Assembly: GCA_015056415.1 (NCBI GenBank)
Contig: SVGJ01000013.1
Location: forward strand, 1 to 51,976
Direction: 5' to 3'
DNA from: Clostridiales bacterium
GTDB lineage: Bacteria; Bacillota; Clostridia; Christensenellales; Aristaeellaceae
DNA: 51,976 nucleotides
Of this stretch, positions 42,305 to 49,978 are shown piece by piece. A model generated the notes under the pieces. The model did no database searches. It saw only the letters and a list, made by a program, of their open reading frames with translations, and had not been told where the DNA came from. Within the stretch, counting starts at the first letter, position 1; every line of letters starts with the position of its first letter. The position numbers and the translations under genes were made by a program.

Positions 42305-42784
42305 ATGTACAACGCGCCCTTCCAGCGGATGTATGTGCTGCTGCGCCCGGCGGCGGGGCAGGTCAGCGGATTTGCCCGGGTGGAGAGCCAGCGTGGCCGC
42401 GGCAGGCTGAGCATCCATGCCGGTCATTTGCCGGATGTGCCGGTGCGCGCCCTGCTGCTGGCCGGCGAGGATCAGAACGGGGCTGTGCTGGACCTGGGGC
42501 TTCTGCGCCCCACCGAGAAGCATCAGGCGGCGCTTTGCCGGGACAACATTGCCCTGCATGGGGGCTATCACACCCTGGCGCTGGTCACGGATTGGCCCCG
42601 GGCTCGGCTGCTGCTTTACGGCTGGCTGCGCAAGCAGCCCTGCTGCACCCTGTGGCAGATGCAGGAGACGGTAGCGCGTTATCTGGCTGTTCCGGCGGCG
42701 GACAGTGCGCCCGCGCCGGCGGAACTTCCGCGGAAGGCGCCCCGGCCATCGGTTTTGTGTCTTCCCCGGCGGGTTCCCACTTGA
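42305..42784 (+). CDS. 159-aa protein, unknown
   Basis: A 159-aa protein. Residues 7-80 look beta-rich (MYVLLRPAAGQVSGFARVES, GRLSIHAGHLPDVPVRALLL, NGAVLDLGLL); HGGYHTLALVTDWPRARLLLYGW (about 85-107) is followed by a Cys-containing linker and a Pro/Ala-rich basic tail. No family is recognised. The ATG at 42305 has a strong GGAGGTGAG upstream, the best evidence that it is real. It is divergent from recQ, and the galM promoter begins inside its stop codon region. Confidence 0.7.
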   Translation: MYNAPFQRMYVLLRPAAGQVSGFARVESQRGRGRLSIHAGHLPDVPVRALLLAGEDQNGAVLDLGLLRPTEKHQAALCRDNIALHGGYHTLALVTDWPRARLLLYGWLRKQPCCTLWQMQETVARYLAVPAADSAPAPAELPRKAPRPSVLCLPRRVPT

Positions 42785-42808
42785 CAAGTTTCGGTAATGC
42801 GTTACAAT
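42781..42808 (+). promoter_or_regulatory. Promoter of galM
   Basis: Plus strand: consensus -35 TTGACA (42781-42786), 16-bp spacer, -10 TACAAT (42803-42808). Confidence 0.7.
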
Positions 42809-42841
42809 AGATAAAAAGAAAGAAATACAGGAGGGTTTTCC

Positions 42842-43909
42842 ATGTCTATTTGCATCAAGCCCTTTGGTCTGACCAAGGATGGCCGCCAGGTCAACCAATA
42901 CACCCTGACGAACAAAACCGGCGCTTCCATTTCTGTGATCGAGTGGGGCGCGATCCTCACCTCCATCATCGTGCCTGACCGCGAGGGCAACATGGCCGAC
43001 GTGGCGCTGGGCTTCGATTCCATGGAGAAGTACGGCGGCGGTCATGGCGCCATGGGCGATACCGTGGGCCGCTACGGCAACCGCATCGGCAAGGGCAAGT
43101 TCACCCTGGACGGCGTGGAATATCAGCTGGCGCTGAACGATCACGGTGTGAATCACCTGCACGGCGGCAATGTGGGCTTCTCCGCTCACCTGTGGGAGGG
43201 CAAGGCCATCGAGGGCAAGCATCAGGACAGCGTGGCCTTCCATCGCGTCAGCCCCGACGGCGAAGAGAATTACCCCGGCAACCTGGATGTCACCGTGACC
43301 TATACCTGGGATGACGACAACAACCTGATCATCCGCTACGAGGCCACCACCGACAAGCCCACCTTGTGCAACCTGACCAATCATACTTATTTCAACCTGG
43401 CCGGTCATGACCACGGCACCATCCGCGACCACGAGGTGTTCATCGACGCCGACGTCATCACCCCCGTGGACGAGGGCCTGATCCCCACCGGCGCTTATAT
43501 GCCCGTGGCCTACACGCCCCTGGACCTGCGCGAGGGCCTGCTGCTGGGCGACGGCCTGGACGCCATCGACACCTGCCCCCAGATGCAGCCCGCCGGCGGC
43601 TACGATCACAACTTCGTTCTGCGCAAGGGCAAGGCTGTGGGTATGTGCGCCTGCGTTGTGCATGAGGAGAGCGGCCGCATCATGGAGGTCATCACCGACC
43701 AGCCTGCTGTGCAGCTCTACACCGCCTGCACCACCGACCTGGAAGGCGGCAAGAACGGCGCGCACTATGGCCAGTACTCCGGCCTGTGCCTGGAGACCCA
43801 GCATTGCCCCGATGACCCCAACAACCCCCAGTTCCCCGGCACCACGGTGCTGCGTCCCGGCGAAAAGTATGACACCACCACCATCTACGCCTTCCGCGTG
43901 GATGATTGA
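42842..43909 (+). CDS. galM: Aldose 1-epimerase (mutarotase)
   Basis: A 355-aa enzyme that interconverts alpha and beta anomers of galactose and other aldoses. GRYGNRIGKGKFTLDG (about residues 75-90), GGNVGFSAHLWEG (about 106-118) and NLTNHTYFNLAG with the catalytic His (about 178-189) are standard; the catalytic Glu is in GLCLETQHCPDDPN near the C-terminus. No signal peptide. The ATG at 42842 has AGGAGG upstream. Its codon use resembles that of xylB, suggesting strong expression. It may also serve xylose or arabinose anomers released by the GH43 enzyme that follows. Confidence 0.95.
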   Translation: MSICIKPFGLTKDGRQVNQYTLTNKTGASISVIEWGAILTSIIVPDREGNMADVALGFDSMEKYGGGHGAMGDTVGRYGNRIGKGKFTLDGVEYQLALNDHGVNHLHGGNVGFSAHLWEGKAIEGKHQDSVAFHRVSPDGEENYPGNLDVTVTYTWDDDNNLIIRYEATTDKPTLCNLTNHTYFNLAGHDHGTIRDHEVFIDADVITPVDEGLIPTGAYMPVAYTPLDLREGLLLGDGLDAIDTCPQMQPAGGYDHNFVLRKGKAVGMCACVVHEESGRIMEVITDQPAVQLYTACTTDLEGGKNGAHYGQYSGLCLETQHCPDDPNNPQFPGTTVLRPGEKYDTTTIYAFRVDD

Positions 43910-43919
43910 GTATAACAAT

Positions 43920-43957
43920 GACGGGCGCTCCTCATGGGGCGTCCCGTTTTTTTGTCA
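43920..43957 (+). terminator. Terminator of galM
   Basis: ACGGGCGCTCC pairs with GGGGCGTCCCGT (one bulge) across TCAT, followed by seven T. Confidence 0.85.
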
Positions 43958-44038
43958 CAAAAAAGGTGGACGTATGTCAAAGGACACAAGTCATTCGTTG
44001 TTGAATGAAAAGCTCAGATGTAAACACGGAGGTCCGGC

Positions 44039-45550
44039 ATGAAGAAGATCCTTGTTGCGTTGGTGAGCCTGCTGCTTTTGTGTGGCGCGGCGCTGGCGCA
44101 GGCAGAGCAGGCGATCCTGCCTGCCACCGTGATCCCTGAGACAAAGGAGACAATGACTGCTATGTTTGACCAGCTGGAACTGAACAAAACCTACAAGGTG
44201 AATGGACAGAACAACCCGCTTTATACCCAGCGCTTTGGCGCTGACCCGGGCTTTCTGGTGTGGAATGACCGCCTGTATGTATATACCACCAACGATCTGG
44301 TGGAGTATGACGCCGCAGGCAATGTAAAGGAGAATACCTACGGCGGGATCAACAAGATCAACTGCATCTCCTCTGCTGACCTGGTGAACTGGACGGATCA
44401 CGGCGCGATCCCCGTGGCAGGCGCCAGCGGCGTTGCCAAGTGGGCCACCAACTCCTGGGCGCCTTGCGCGGCGCACAAGGTGATCAATGGTCAGGACAAG
44501 TTCTTCCTTTACTTCTGCAATGGTGGCAACGGCGTGTCTGTGCTGACAGCGGATGATCCCGCCGGCCCCTGGAGGGATCCCCTGGGCCATGGGCTGATCA
44601 CCCGCAGCGTACCCAACTGCGCCAATGTGCTGTGGCTGTTTGATCCCGCTGTGTTTGTGGATAACGACGGTACTGGTTATCTGTACTTCGGCGGCGGCGT
44701 TCCGGAGGGCAAAACGGCCAATCCCGGCACCATCCGCTGCGTTCAGCTGGGTGAGGACATGATCTCCATTGTGGGCGAGCCCCAGGTGATCGATGCGCCC
44801 TACGTATTTGAGGATTCCGGCATCAACCGCATTGGCGATACGTATTACTATTCCTACTGCTCCAACTGGCAGACCGAGGGCAACACCATGGGCATCACCA
44901 GCGGCGCCATTGAGTACATGACCAGCGAAAGTCCCATGGGACCCTTCACCTACCGGGGCGAGCTGTTTGTGAATCAGGGCCGGTTCTTCGGCCTGTATGG
45001 CAACAACCACCACAGCATTGTGGAGTTCAGGGGTCAGCACTATCTGCTGTATCACAACCGCCCGGTGGAAAAGGCCATGGGCATTACCGGGAACTATCGC
45101 AGCCCGCAGATCGATAAGCTGACCGTGCTGGAGGACGGCAGCATCGCGCCGGTGAAGGGTACCATGGCAGGCCCGGAGCAGCTGGAGAGCCTGGATCCCT
45201 ATCAGCGGATCTCCGCGCGGACGATGTACCGTCAGGCGGGTATTGAGGTCACCGGGTATGCGGATACGGCCCTGCTCAAGGCTGAGAGCGGCGACTGGCT
45301 GCATCTCAAGGGTGTGGACTTTGCCGACGGCGCGAAGCAGCTGACCCTGCGTGCTTCCTCTGAGGCGGGCGGCGCGGTGCGCGTCACCACCGGCGCGCTC
45401 AATGGCGAAGTGCTTTGCGAGTTGGCTGTTCCCGCCGGCGACATGGCGGAGATCACTGTGGAGATTGCCAGCGTGACCGGAGTGCAGGATGTATATTTCA
45501 TCTTCGCCGGGGATGTTGCAGCCGATTGGTGGCAGGTCACAGCAGAATAA
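44039..45550 (+). CDS. Secreted GH43 glycosidase with CBM6-like domain
   Basis: A 503-aa exported enzyme of glycoside hydrolase family 43, acting on arabinan, xylan or their side chains. Residues 1-20 are a signal peptide (KKILVALVSLLLLCGAALA); the LLLCG stretch could also be a lipobox, with lipidation at C15. The five-bladed propeller carries the general base D69 (GADPGF), D202 (FDPAVFVDNDGTGYLYFGGG) and the acid E258 (FEDSG). From about 385 a beta-sandwich resembling CBM6 follows (DYADTALL-type start as GYADTALL, ending ADWWQV). The ATG at 44039 has GGAGG upstream. Exact bond specificity is unknown. Confidence 0.9.
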   Translation: MKKILVALVSLLLLCGAALAQAEQAILPATVIPETKETMTAMFDQLELNKTYKVNGQNNPLYTQRFGADPGFLVWNDRLYVYTTNDLVEYDAAGNVKENTYGGINKINCISSADLVNWTDHGAIPVAGASGVAKWATNSWAPCAAHKVINGQDKFFLYFCNGGNGVSVLTADDPAGPWRDPLGHGLITRSVPNCANVLWLFDPAVFVDNDGTGYLYFGGGVPEGKTANPGTIRCVQLGEDMISIVGEPQVIDAPYVFEDSGINRIGDTYYYSYCSNWQTEGNTMGITSGAIEYMTSESPMGPFTYRGELFVNQGRFFGLYGNNHHSIVEFRGQHYLLYHNRPVEKAMGITGNYRSPQIDKLTVLEDGSIAPVKGTMAGPEQLESLDPYQRISARTMYRQAGIEVTGYADTALLKAESGDWLHLKGVDFADGAKQLTLRASSEAGGAVRVTTGALNGEVLCELAVPAGDMAEITVEIASVTGVQDVYFIFAGDVAADWWQVTAE

Positions 45551-45563
45551 AAGCAATCCGACG

Positions 45564-45595
45564 GCCCCGGAGACGCTCCGGGGCTGCTTTTCTTT
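45564..45595 (+). terminator. Terminator of GH43 gene
   Basis: GCCCCGGAG (45564-45572) pairs with CTCCGGGGC (45576-45584), followed by TGCTTTTCTTT. Confidence 0.9.
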
Positions 45596-45602
45596 GCACC
45601 GC

Positions 45603-45631
45603 TTGACGGGAGCAGATCGCTTTGATATGAT
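45603..45631 (+). promoter_or_regulatory. Promoter of MFS gene
   Basis: Plus strand: -35 TTGACG (45603-45608), 17-bp spacer, -10 TATGAT (45626-45631). Confidence 0.7.
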
Positions 45632-45664
45632 GTTCCAAGACCATCGCAACGGAGGACGAGACCT

Positions 45665-46858
45665 GTGAAAAAGGATTCCGGCAGGCTGGGTTATTTCTTT
45701 GTGGTCATGTTTGTATTCAATATGGCGGCTAATTTTGTACATCCGGTAACACCTGCCATCATTGTGGATCTGCAGCTGAATGACTATATGTTCGGCCTGG
45801 CGCTGGCGGCTATGATGGCCTTCAATTTTCTGTTTTCACCCTTCTGGGGGAAGATCGCCGGATACCTCTCCAGCAAAAAGGTGCTGCTGATCTGTGGCTT
45901 CGGCTATGCGCTGGGCCAGGTGTTTTTTGGCCTGGCGCGGACGGAAACGCAGTTTCTGCTGGCGCGGATGTTCGCGGGGATCTTCGTGGGCGGGTGCTAT
46001 GTGGCATTCCTGACCTACACGGTGAACGTTTCGCCGGAGGAAAAGCGTGGCCGCAACCTGGCCATCAACGCCACGGTGAATTCGGTGTCCGCCTCCTTTG
46101 GCTACTTTGTGGGTGGCATGGTGGGGGAGATCAATATCTTCTATTCCGTGTGGCTGCAGGCTGCCACGCTGGCGGTGACCTCGGTGCTGCTGTATATTGG
46201 CTGCGGCGACGATCAGCAAAACGGCCTGAGGAAGCTGAAGGGAAGGCAGCTGCTGCGGGATTGCAATCCCTTCGCGGCGATCCTGCAATGCCGGCATTTT
46301 ATGACGAAGGCGCTGGTATTCCTGTTTCTGGCCTACGGGCTGGGCAATCTGGGGTACATCGCCTTTGAGCAGTGCTTCAACTATTTCCTGCGGGATCAAT
46401 TCCAGCTGACCTCCGGCTACAACGGGGTGATCAAAGCGGCGCTGGGGGTGATCTCCATGGTTTCCAACGCCACGCTGTGTATGTGGATCCTGCGGCGCAG
46501 GAGTATCTCGCCTTATATTGCCGGGGTCATGGGCGTGTGCACGGCGGCCATGATCGGCGTGATCTTCTTCGAAAACCTTGTGCCCTTCATTGTGGTGAAC
46601 GTGCTGTTCTTCGCGTTTTACTTCATTTCTGTGCCATTGATGCAGAACCGGGCCGCTGTGCTGGGCTCGGGGAGCAACAGCAACCTGGTGATGGGCGCCT
46701 TCAATGCCATGAAGTCCTTTGGCAGCATCTTCGGTTCAGCGCTGGCGGGCTTCCTGTATGAATACCATCCCCGGACGCCCTTTGTTTTCGGGTTCGCGGC
46801 CTTTGCGCTGGCGGCGCTGATGGCGCTGATGATGGCAAGGGCTGAGAGAACAGCATAA
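45665..46858 (+). CDS. Major facilitator superfamily transporter
   Basis: A 397-aa protein with twelve hydrophobic helices. The motif A equivalent between helices 2 and 3 is SPFWGKIAGYLSSKKVL (about 57-73), and RMFAGIFVGGCYVAFLTYTV (about 101-120) is helix 4, as in drug:H+ antiporter-type MFS proteins. The start is GTG 45665 with GGAGGACG upstream. It has its own promoter and terminator. Being next to the GH43 and galM genes it might import released sugars, but the sequence looks at least as much like an efflux pump, so the substrate is open. Confidence 0.9.
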   Translation: MKKDSGRLGYFFVVMFVFNMAANFVHPVTPAIIVDLQLNDYMFGLALAAMMAFNFLFSPFWGKIAGYLSSKKVLLICGFGYALGQVFFGLARTETQFLLARMFAGIFVGGCYVAFLTYTVNVSPEEKRGRNLAINATVNSVSASFGYFVGGMVGEINIFYSVWLQAATLAVTSVLLYIGCGDDQQNGLRKLKGRQLLRDCNPFAAILQCRHFMTKALVFLFLAYGLGNLGYIAFEQCFNYFLRDQFQLTSGYNGVIKAALGVISMVSNATLCMWILRRRSISPYIAGVMGVCTAAMIGVIFFENLVPFIVVNVLFFAFYFISVPLMQNRAAVLGSGSNSNLVMGAFNAMKSFGSIFGSALAGFLYEYHPRTPFVFGFAAFALAALMALMMARAERTA

Positions 46859-46860
46859 GA

Positions 46861-46894
46861 AAAACCAAGGTTCCTCAAATGGAGCCTTGGTTTT
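46861..46894. terminator. Bidirectional terminator, MFS gene and rmuC
   Basis: A 14-bp stem with one mismatch (46861-46874 with 46881-46894), A-run on the left and T-run on the right, between convergent genes. Confidence 0.92.
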
Positions 46895-46908
46895 TTCATG
46901 GATTGGGG

Positions 46909-48168
46909 TCAGTCCTCAGGCGTTTCCACGGCGCCCAGACGACGTTGAATGGAACGGGTGCGGGTGAAGGCCGTATCGATGGACTCGGTGGCCTGCACCA
47001 GACGCTGACGGGTCTTCTCCAGCACCTCGGCAAACTTGTCAAAGTCAGTCTTCACGGCGCCCAGCAGGCTCCAGACCTCGCTGGAGCGCTTCTCGATGGC
47101 CAGGGTGCGGAAGCCCATCTGCAGGGCGTTGAGCAGGGCGGTGAAGGTGGAGGGGCCAGCCACCACGATGCGGTGTTCCCGCTGCAGCGTTTCGCAAAGG
47201 TCGGGGGTCTGCGCCAATTCGGCATAGAGACCCTCGATGGGCAGAAACATCACGGCGAAGTCCGTCGTATGGGGTGGAGCGACATACTTGCCGGAGATGC
47301 GCCTGGCCTCCTGCCTGATGCGCTGGAGCAGCGCTTTGCGGGCGGCGTCGGCAGCGGCGGCGTCACCGGATTGACTTGCCTCCACCAGGCGCAGGTAGTC
47401 TTCCTGGGGGAATTTGCTGTCGATGGGCAGATAGAGCACATCGGCATCACGGCCCGGGAGGCGCACGGCAAACTCCACCCGCTCGGCAGAGCCAGGCACG
47501 ACGGCTACATTCTCGTCATACTGGCCAGGGGCAAGCATGGCGCTGAGCAGGCTGCCCAGCTGCATTTCCCCCCAGATGCCGCGGGTCTTCACGTTGGTGA
47601 GCACCTTCTTCAGGTCACCCACGCCCACGGCCAGGGATTGCATCTCACCCAGGCTCTTGTACACCTGCTCCAGTCGCTGGCTGACCTGCGCGAAGCTGTC
47701 GTTCAGCCGCTTGTCGATGGACTCGGTAAGCTTCTCATCCACGGTACGGCGCATTTCGGCCAGCTGGCGGTCATTGGCCTGGCGGAGGCTTTCCATGCGG
47801 GTGTCCAGCTGGGTGAGGCTGGCGGTGACGGAGGCCGCCATCTGTCCGGCGCGCTCCTCCTGATTGCGGGTGGAGAGCAGCACCTGGCGCTGCATGCTTT
47901 CCAGCAGCGAGGATTGGCTCTGCCCCAGCTGGGTCAGGGTGTTGAGCAGATTGGCGTTGCCCTCGGACAGGGCGGAGGCATGCTCGTCCCGCTGGTGGTC
48001 CAATTCATCAAAGAGGTCGTAGGCCAGGTTCTGCAGGTATTGGGATTGCTGGTGCTGGTGGTCCTTCTGTGTCCGCAGACTGCGTCCCTGGCGGGCCAGC
48101 AGCACGATCAGCAGGATCATGACAACAGCCAGCAGCGCCACTGCAATGAGGATCAGAATGTTCTCCAT
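46909..48168 (-). CDS. rmuC: DNA recombination protein RmuC
   Basis: A 419-aa protein: one N-terminal membrane helix (about residues 3-25), a long coiled coil (about 30-175, rich in Gln, Glu and Arg), then the RmuC nuclease-like domain with VKTRGIWGEMQLGSLL (about 190) and LPGRDADVLYLPIDSKFPQEDYLRL (about 230-254), the PD-(D/E)XK-like core. It limits DNA inversions and processes stalled forks. The ATG at 48168 is preceded by AAAGGAG; the extension to 48216 crosses a terminator-like hairpin and is rejected. Confidence 0.94.
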   Translation of the reverse strand: MENILILIAVALLAVVMILLIVLLARQGRSLRTQKDHQHQQSQYLQNLAYDLFDELDHQRDEHASALSEGNANLLNTLTQLGQSQSSLLESMQRQVLLSTRNQEERAGQMAASVTASLTQLDTRMESLRQANDRQLAEMRRTVDEKLTESIDKRLNDSFAQVSQRLEQVYKSLGEMQSLAVGVGDLKKVLTNVKTRGIWGEMQLGSLLSAMLAPGQYDENVAVVPGSAERVEFAVRLPGRDADVLYLPIDSKFPQEDYLRLVEASQSGDAAAADAARKALLQRIRQEARRISGKYVAPPHTTDFAVMFLPIEGLYAELAQTPDLCETLQREHRIVVAGPSTFTALLNALQMGFRTLAIEKRSSEVWSLLGAVKTDFDKFAEVLEKTRQRLVQATESIDTAFTRTRSIQRRLGAVETPED

Positions 48169-48182
48169 AAGGGCTCCTTTGT

Positions 48183-48207
48183 AAAAATGCACGCCCGAAA
48201 GCGTGCA
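48183..48207 (-). terminator. Terminator between recR and rmuC
   Basis: TGCACGC (48188-48194) pairs with GCGTGCA (48201-48207), loop of six, followed on the minus strand by TTTTT. It lies between the recR stop and the rmuC start. Confidence 0.8.
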
Positions 48208-48217
48208 AAATGGCATA

Positions 48218-48817
48218 TCAAATTTCGCGCCGACCTTCCAGCGCCTTGGAAAGGGTGACCTCGTCGGCGTATTCCAGATCGCTGCCTACGGGCACGCCAT
48301 GGGCGATGCGGGTGCAGCGGACGCCCAGGGGCTTGAGCAGGCGGGCGATGTAGGTGGCGGTGGCTTCGCCCTCGATGTCAGGGTTGGTGGCGAGGATGAT
48401 CTCGCTGACCTCGCCCTGGCTCAGCCGGGCTACCAGCTCCTTGATGCGGATGTCATCCGGGCCCACGCCGTCCATGGGGGAGAGGGTGCCGTGCAGCACG
48501 TGATACACGCCGTGATAGTCGTGCATACGCTCCATGGCAGCCACGTCACGGGGGTCGCGGACGACGCAGATCTGCCCGTTGTGACGCTCGGGATCGCGGC
48601 ATACATCGCATTGTTCGCCGGCGGCGTAATTGCCGCAGACCTCGCAGTAGCGGATGGCTTTGCGTCCCTGCCAGATGGCGGTAGCCAGGGCATGAACGTC
48701 CTCCAGGGGCATGCTGACGATGTGATACGCCAGCCGCTGAGCCGTCTTTTGCCCGATGCCCGGCAGGTGTGACAGCTCAGCCACCATACGGGTGATGGGT
48801 TCGATCTGGTGGGCCAT
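48218..48817 (-). CDS. recR: Recombination mediator RecR
   Basis: A 199-aa DNA repair protein that with RecO/RecF loads RecA at gaps. The helix-hairpin-helix is [16 protein letters not shown] (about residues 18-33); the zinc finger has [16 protein letters not shown] (about 58-73); the Toprim domain includes [13 protein letters not shown] and [20 protein letters not shown]; and [21 protein letters not shown]-type C-terminus appears as [17 protein letters not shown]. The ATG at 48817 is two bases after ybaB, the classic pairing. Confidence 0.98.
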   Translation of the reverse strand: MAHQIEPITRMVAELSHLPGIGQKTAQRLAYHIVSMPLEDVHALATAIWQGRKAIRYCEVCGNYAAGEQCDVCRDPERHNGQICVVRDPRDVAAMERMHDYHGVYHVLHGTLSPMDGVGPDDIRIKELVARLSQGEVSEIILATNPDIEGEATATYIARLLKPLGVRCTRIAHGVPVGSDLEYADEVTLSKALEGRREI

Positions 48818-48819
48818 GC

Positions 48820-49158
48820 TTAGAACATGCCGCCCATGCCGGGAGCCATGCGGTTCATGGTAGCCTCGCGGGCTTCCTCGCCCTTGCGCAGGGCCTCATT
48901 CACTGCGGCCATGATCAGGTCCTGCAGCATCTCGATATCGTCGGGATCCACCACCTGGGGATCGATGTTGATCTCCTTCAGCTCGCGGGTGCCGGAGACC
49001 TTCACGCTCACCATGCCGCCGCCGCTGGCTGCCTCGTACTCAGCTGCGTCCAGCTTTTCCTGGGCCTCCTGCATCTGCTGCTGCATTTTCTGGGCCTGAC
49101 GCATCAGCTGCTGCATATTCGCGCCGCCGCCGAAACCACCAAAGTTCTGTCGTGCCAT
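48820..49158 (-). CDS. YbaB/EbfC nucleoid-associated protein
   Basis: A 112-aa DNA-binding protein of the YbaB/EbfC family. An N-terminal Gly/Phe-rich segment leads into a long helix ([20 protein letters not shown]), then the central sheet [20 protein letters not shown] and [25 protein letters not shown]. Homodimeric, tweezers-like, and usually beside recR as here. The usual upstream dnaX is absent; instead a DUF4097-like gene lies three bases upstream. Confidence 0.96.
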   Translation of the reverse strand: MARQNFGGFGGGANMQQLMRQAQKMQQQMQEAQEKLDAAEYEAASGGGMVSVKVSGTRELKEINIDPQVVDPDDIEMLQDLIMAAVNEALRKGEEAREATMNRMAPGMGGMF

Positions 49159-49161
49159 GGG

Positions 49162-49920
49162 TTATTCCTCCTCATAGGTTGCAGCGGTGCTGCAATTGAT
49201 TTCAAAATTGCCGGATACGCTGGAAGCCTTGGCCTCCGGCGCGCCGTGCTGGATGGATACGTCCCGGGTGAGCAGCCTGCCGCTGACGGAGCGCAGCGAC
49301 GCGTCGACATATTCCACCGGGGCGAATACCCGCACATTGCCGGAAACGGAAACGCAGTCCAGCCGTTCGAAGGGCTGCGTCATGTCCAGATCAGTCTGGC
49401 CGGATACGGTGTTGACGCGGTAGACGTCGTACCCGCAGGAGCGGACGGTGATGTCGCCGGAAATGGAGCGCAGGTTCAGCTTCTCGCCGGAGATGTTCTC
49501 GGCCCTGATGCTGCCGGAAAGCGAGCGCAGGGCGGCCGTCATGCTGCGAAGATCGCTGGCGGAGATATCGCCGGAGACGGTGTCCAGCGTGAAGTCCGTG
49601 CCGGAAAGGCCGCGCACGTTCAGCGGCGCGGAGATGGTATCCAGATCCACTGAGCCCTTCCAGGAGAGGGGCAGGCGGATCATGATCTGCATCCAGTGCT
49701 CAGCGCCCAGGCTCTTCAGATTGATGCCGTAGGAGGGCTGCTCCACCGTCAGGCGGTTCTCCTCGCAGGTGACACGCAGGTCATGCACGTCTTTTTCCGC
49801 GCCGGAGATGAAGACCTGGATCTGCTCCACATCCTCCACCATCACGTCCAGGCTGGCCCAGGCCAGGTGCACAGTCAAGGCGCTGACAAGGATCGCGGGG
49901 AAGCTCTCGTTGCGGTTCAT
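49162..49920 (-). CDS. DUF4097-like beta-helix adhesin-type protein
   Basis: A 252-aa protein made of short beta repeats with a recurring D-(T/S)-(V/I)-S-G-(D/N/S) turn: LDTVSGDISASDL, LRSLSGSIRAENI, LRSISGDITVRSC, VNTVSGQTDLDM, VSVSGNVRVF, LRSVSGRLLTRD and SSVSGNFEI. This is the DUF4097 (beta-strand repeat) pattern. No signal peptide or membrane helix was found, so its location is unclear. The ATG at 49920 lies behind GGAGGTGAG; an extension to 50055 overlaps the topoisomerase gene and is rejected. It joins the topoisomerase to ybaB-recR in one transcript. Function unknown. Confidence 0.85.
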   Translation of the reverse strand: MNRNESFPAILVSALTVHLAWASLDVMVEDVEQIQVFISGAEKDVHDLRVTCEENRLTVEQPSYGINLKSLGAEHWMQIMIRLPLSWKGSVDLDTISAPLNVRGLSGTDFTLDTVSGDISASDLRSMTAALRSLSGSIRAENISGEKLNLRSISGDITVRSCGYDVYRVNTVSGQTDLDMTQPFERLDCVSVSGNVRVFAPVEYVDASLRSVSGRLLTRDVSIQHGAPEAKASSVSGNFEINCSTAATYEEE

Positions 49921-49978
49921 GGGCTCACCTCCTGCCGGGATAAAGATATGATACCACGATTTACACCATGATGCAAGG

